The translations under genes and the position numbers were made by a program. From an uncultured cyanobacterium (GTDB taxonomy: Bacteria > Cyanobacteriota > Cyanobacteriia > Cyanobacteriales > Geitlerinemataceae): DNA of 5,879 nucleotides. The stretch spans positions 1-5,879 of the forward strand of contig CAKZKB010000507.1 of assembly GCA_937121005.1 (NCBI GenBank). Reading direction: 5' to 3'. Under the pieces are notes generated by a model. It had not been told where the DNA came from. It did not search any database and saw only the letters and a list, made by a program, of their open reading frames with translations. Positions 4,734-5,879 of the stretch are shown one piece after another; position 1 is the stretch's first letter; each line of letters begins with the position of its first letter.

Positions 4734-5594
4734 TTAAGGGTAAAAAATTGACGCGCCGCGATTTTCGTCGTCCGATCCTAGGATAACGCCGATGGCAGAC
4801 ATTAGTTCGATGGCTTCGATTTTGCGATCGCGATGGCGCAGCAGGGGAACGGGTTCGGCGTTGACGAACAGCGCTGGCATTCCCTCTTCTATCCTAAGAC
4901 TTCCGGCCGCATAAACGGCCGAATCGAAGGGGCCGTCGTCCCCCTCGTCGCTAGCGGCGCTAACAAACACCACTCCCGCGCCGTCGATTTTGATGTCGCT
5001 GATATGGCGAACGTTTCCCTGGGGAACCGGAACGTACCAAGTGTGAGACCCCTGAAACTGTACGGTATAGGTATCGAGATCGATCGTCCCCCAGTTGAAA
5101 ACGCCGGGTTCGAGTCCCGCACCGCGATGGCCCCAAATGGCAGTTAGCGTACCGTCCAGGTCGTAGAGGGTAAAGCCTTCAATGTTGGCGTGGGCATGAA
5201 CTGGAGGTAGACTGAAAGTACCGAGTTCGACGATCGCGCTGTTGACGGCAATATGGTATCCTCGGCCGGAACTGGTGAGGGCCACAAATTCGCGATCGCG
5301 TCCCGGAACGGCGGTAATGGCTTCGAGATCGACAGGTAAATTGTCTTCGGGCCAGGGAAGGGTTTCGTAGTTAATGTTACCATCAATTAGGGTCACTTTT
5401 CCCAAGCGCGGCTCCCCGGCATTTTTGTTGTCGTGAACGACCAGAAATTCAGTTCCGCTTCCGTTCAGCGCCGCCATACCGCTAATTCCTAACGTTTTGC
5501 GATCGCTAACTTCGTGCCAAGATCGGGCATCGGCGGCGGGTGTAATGGCAAAAAAACTTAATATTAGCAGAGCGATAGCGCTTATAATTTTCAT
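4734..5594 (-). CDS. Secreted beta-propeller-like protein (esterase/phytase-like propeller, tentative)
   Basis: From the ATG at 5594 the protein has 286 residues. It begins with a signal peptide (MK, hydrophobic 3-17, likely cleavage after ADA at 21-23) and has no other membrane segment. Five similar short motifs recur at intervals of about 50-60 residues: ISGMA (37-41), LEAIT (90-94), IEGFT (138-142), ISDIK (198-202) and IEAIE (259-263). Each starts a predicted blade of beta strands. This and the final LGSDDENRGASIFYP recall esterase/phytase-like and paraoxonase-like propellers, in which the acidic residues near the centre bind calcium. A function is not proven. Longer starts at 5615 and 5633 exist, but they put extra residues before a normal signal peptide and sit at or upstream of the start site implied by a TATAGT box at 5627-5622. 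It is the first gene of the probable operon with the antiporter. Confidence 0.72.
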   Translation of the reverse strand: MKIISAIALLILSFFAITPAADARSWHEVSDRKTLGISGMAALNGSGTEFLVVHDNKNAGEPRLGKVTLIDGNINYETLPWPEDNLPVDLEAITAVPGRDREFVALTSSGRGYHIAVNSAIVELGTFSLPPVHAHANIEGFTLYDLDGTLTAIWGHRGAGLEPGVFNWGTIDLDTYTVQFQGSHTWYVPVPQGNVRHISDIKIDGAGVVFVSAASDEGDDGPFDSAVYAAGSLRIEEGMPALFVNAEPVPLLRHRDRKIEAIELMSAIGVILGSDDENRGASIFYP

Positions 5595-5621
5595 CGACGA
5601 TCGCAAAAACAGCATGGTTCT

Positions 5622-5627
5622 ACTATA
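5622..5627 (-). promoter_or_regulatory. Possible -10 box of the propeller-antiporter-hydrolase cluster
   Basis: TATAGT on the minus strand would start transcription near 5615, about 20 bases before the ATG at 5594. The -35 region is poor. It is a candidate for the promoter of the four-gene cluster. Confidence 0.3.
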
Positions 5628-5660
5628 GCGCATCCAGTCGGGAAGCGTGAGAGGGCGCGA

Positions 5661-5691
5661 TCGACACTTGGGATGCTACCATTTGTATAAT
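5661..5691 (+). promoter_or_regulatory. Promoter candidate of the right-edge cNMP-domain gene
   Basis: A perfect TATAAT (5686-5691) is preceded after 19 bases by TCGACA (5661-5666), five of six matches to TTGACA. The spacing is wider than ideal. Transcription would start near 5698, giving a leader of about 40 bases before the ATG at 5739. Confidence 0.45.
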
Positions 5692-5738
5692 GACAGTCTA
5701 TCCCGATCCGCTCCCGTCCTGGTGACACTGCAAACGAA

Positions 5739-5879
5739 ATGCTGGAACAATTTAAATTACTCTCGGATTTAACGCCACAGCAGCGCCAGCAAGTTGAGGA
5801 CGCTTGCGAGAAAGTATTTTACCCTCAAGGAAAAATTTTATTCAAAGAAGGGGAAGAAAGCACCGATATTTTCTTTCTC
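5739..5879 (+). CDS. Cyclic-nucleotide-binding (Crp-like) domain protein, N-terminal fragment
   Basis: Forty-seven codons are present before the right edge. They read MLEQFKLLSDLTPQQRQQVE, then a segment ending YPQGKILFKEGEESTDIFFL. The start of a cNMP-binding beta-roll is clear: the 'F..L..L' helix, then 'G..LF.EGE..T.IFFL', which in Crp-type proteins precedes the phosphate-binding cassette. Whether a DNA-binding HTH, a transporter or another output domain follows cannot be seen, so it may be a Crp/Fnr regulator or a stand-alone cNMP sensor. An in-frame TGA lies at 5691-5693 with no other start after it, so the ATG at 5739 is secure. There is no clear Shine-Dalgarno, but a TATAAT promoter lies upstream. 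It is divergent from the propeller gene. Confidence 0.82.
   Translation, partial: MLEQFKLLSDLTPQQRQQVEDACEKVFYPQGKILFKEGEESTDIFFL

Noticed and set aside
5101..5121. tRNA-like T-arm (GGTTCGAGTCCCGC) on the plus strand
   Set aside because: It lies inside the propeller protein gene, and no acceptor stem, D-arm or anticodon arm can be fitted at the right distance upstream.
1..5879. CRISPR array, complete insertion sequence, toxin-antitoxin or defence genes
   Set aside because: No regularly spaced repeats, transposase motifs or matching protein families were found on either strand.

Overview
The window comes from a cyanobacterium. Three things show this: the octamer GCGATCGC (HIP1) occurs nine times in 5.9 kb, two different PEP-CTERM (exosortase-sorted) surface protein tails are present, and one of them belongs to a cyanobacterial surface-protein family (XDD3-like). 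There is also an NtcA-like Crp/Fnr regulator and a copy of the CTCGTTCC...GGCTCTGCC type of interspersed palindromic repeat seen in many cyanobacteria. The exact genus cannot be read from the sequence.

Left part (1-550). The first 23 codons of a translational GTPase of the BipA/TypA type run off the left edge on the minus strand. Behind it, also on the minus strand, lies the wreck of a second PEP-CTERM protein gene. Its tail is intact (VPEP, hydrophobic segment, KRR, stop at 230), but the upstream part is split over three frames and is cut off by a 48-bp palindromic repeat at 485-532.

Middle (551-2530). A Crp/Fnr-family regulator (minus) and an intact XDD3-like PEP-CTERM surface protein (plus) are divergent across 371 bp. 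This gap holds a perfect 16-bp inverted repeat, GTAAT-N6-ATTAC. It is centred 41.5 bp upstream of the start site predicted from a TACACT -10 box facing the regulator gene, which is the class II activator geometry used by NtcA and CRP. The recognition helix of the regulator shares the RVTxTR pattern with NtcA, so autoregulation is a reasonable guess. A strong rho-independent terminator follows the surface protein gene.

Right part (2533-5633). Four minus-strand genes lie close together and probably form an operon, in transcription order: a secreted beta-propeller-like protein, a CaCA-family sodium/calcium antiporter (YrbG type), a membrane-anchored alpha/beta hydrolase and a small thioredoxin-like [2Fe-2S] ferredoxin. 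The hydrolase starts at GTG and its ribosome binding site overlaps the stop codon of the antiporter, which suggests translational coupling. The propeller-like protein carries five regularly spaced E-A-I/E-G-F/S-D-I type motifs like those of esterase/phytase-like propellers. Calcium handling would link it to the antiporter, but that is inference.

Right edge (5595-5879). A 144-bp divergent promoter region with a perfect TATAAT box leads to the first 47 codons of a protein that begins with a cyclic-nucleotide-binding (Crp-like) domain. No RNA gene, complete transposon, CRISPR array or defence system was found.
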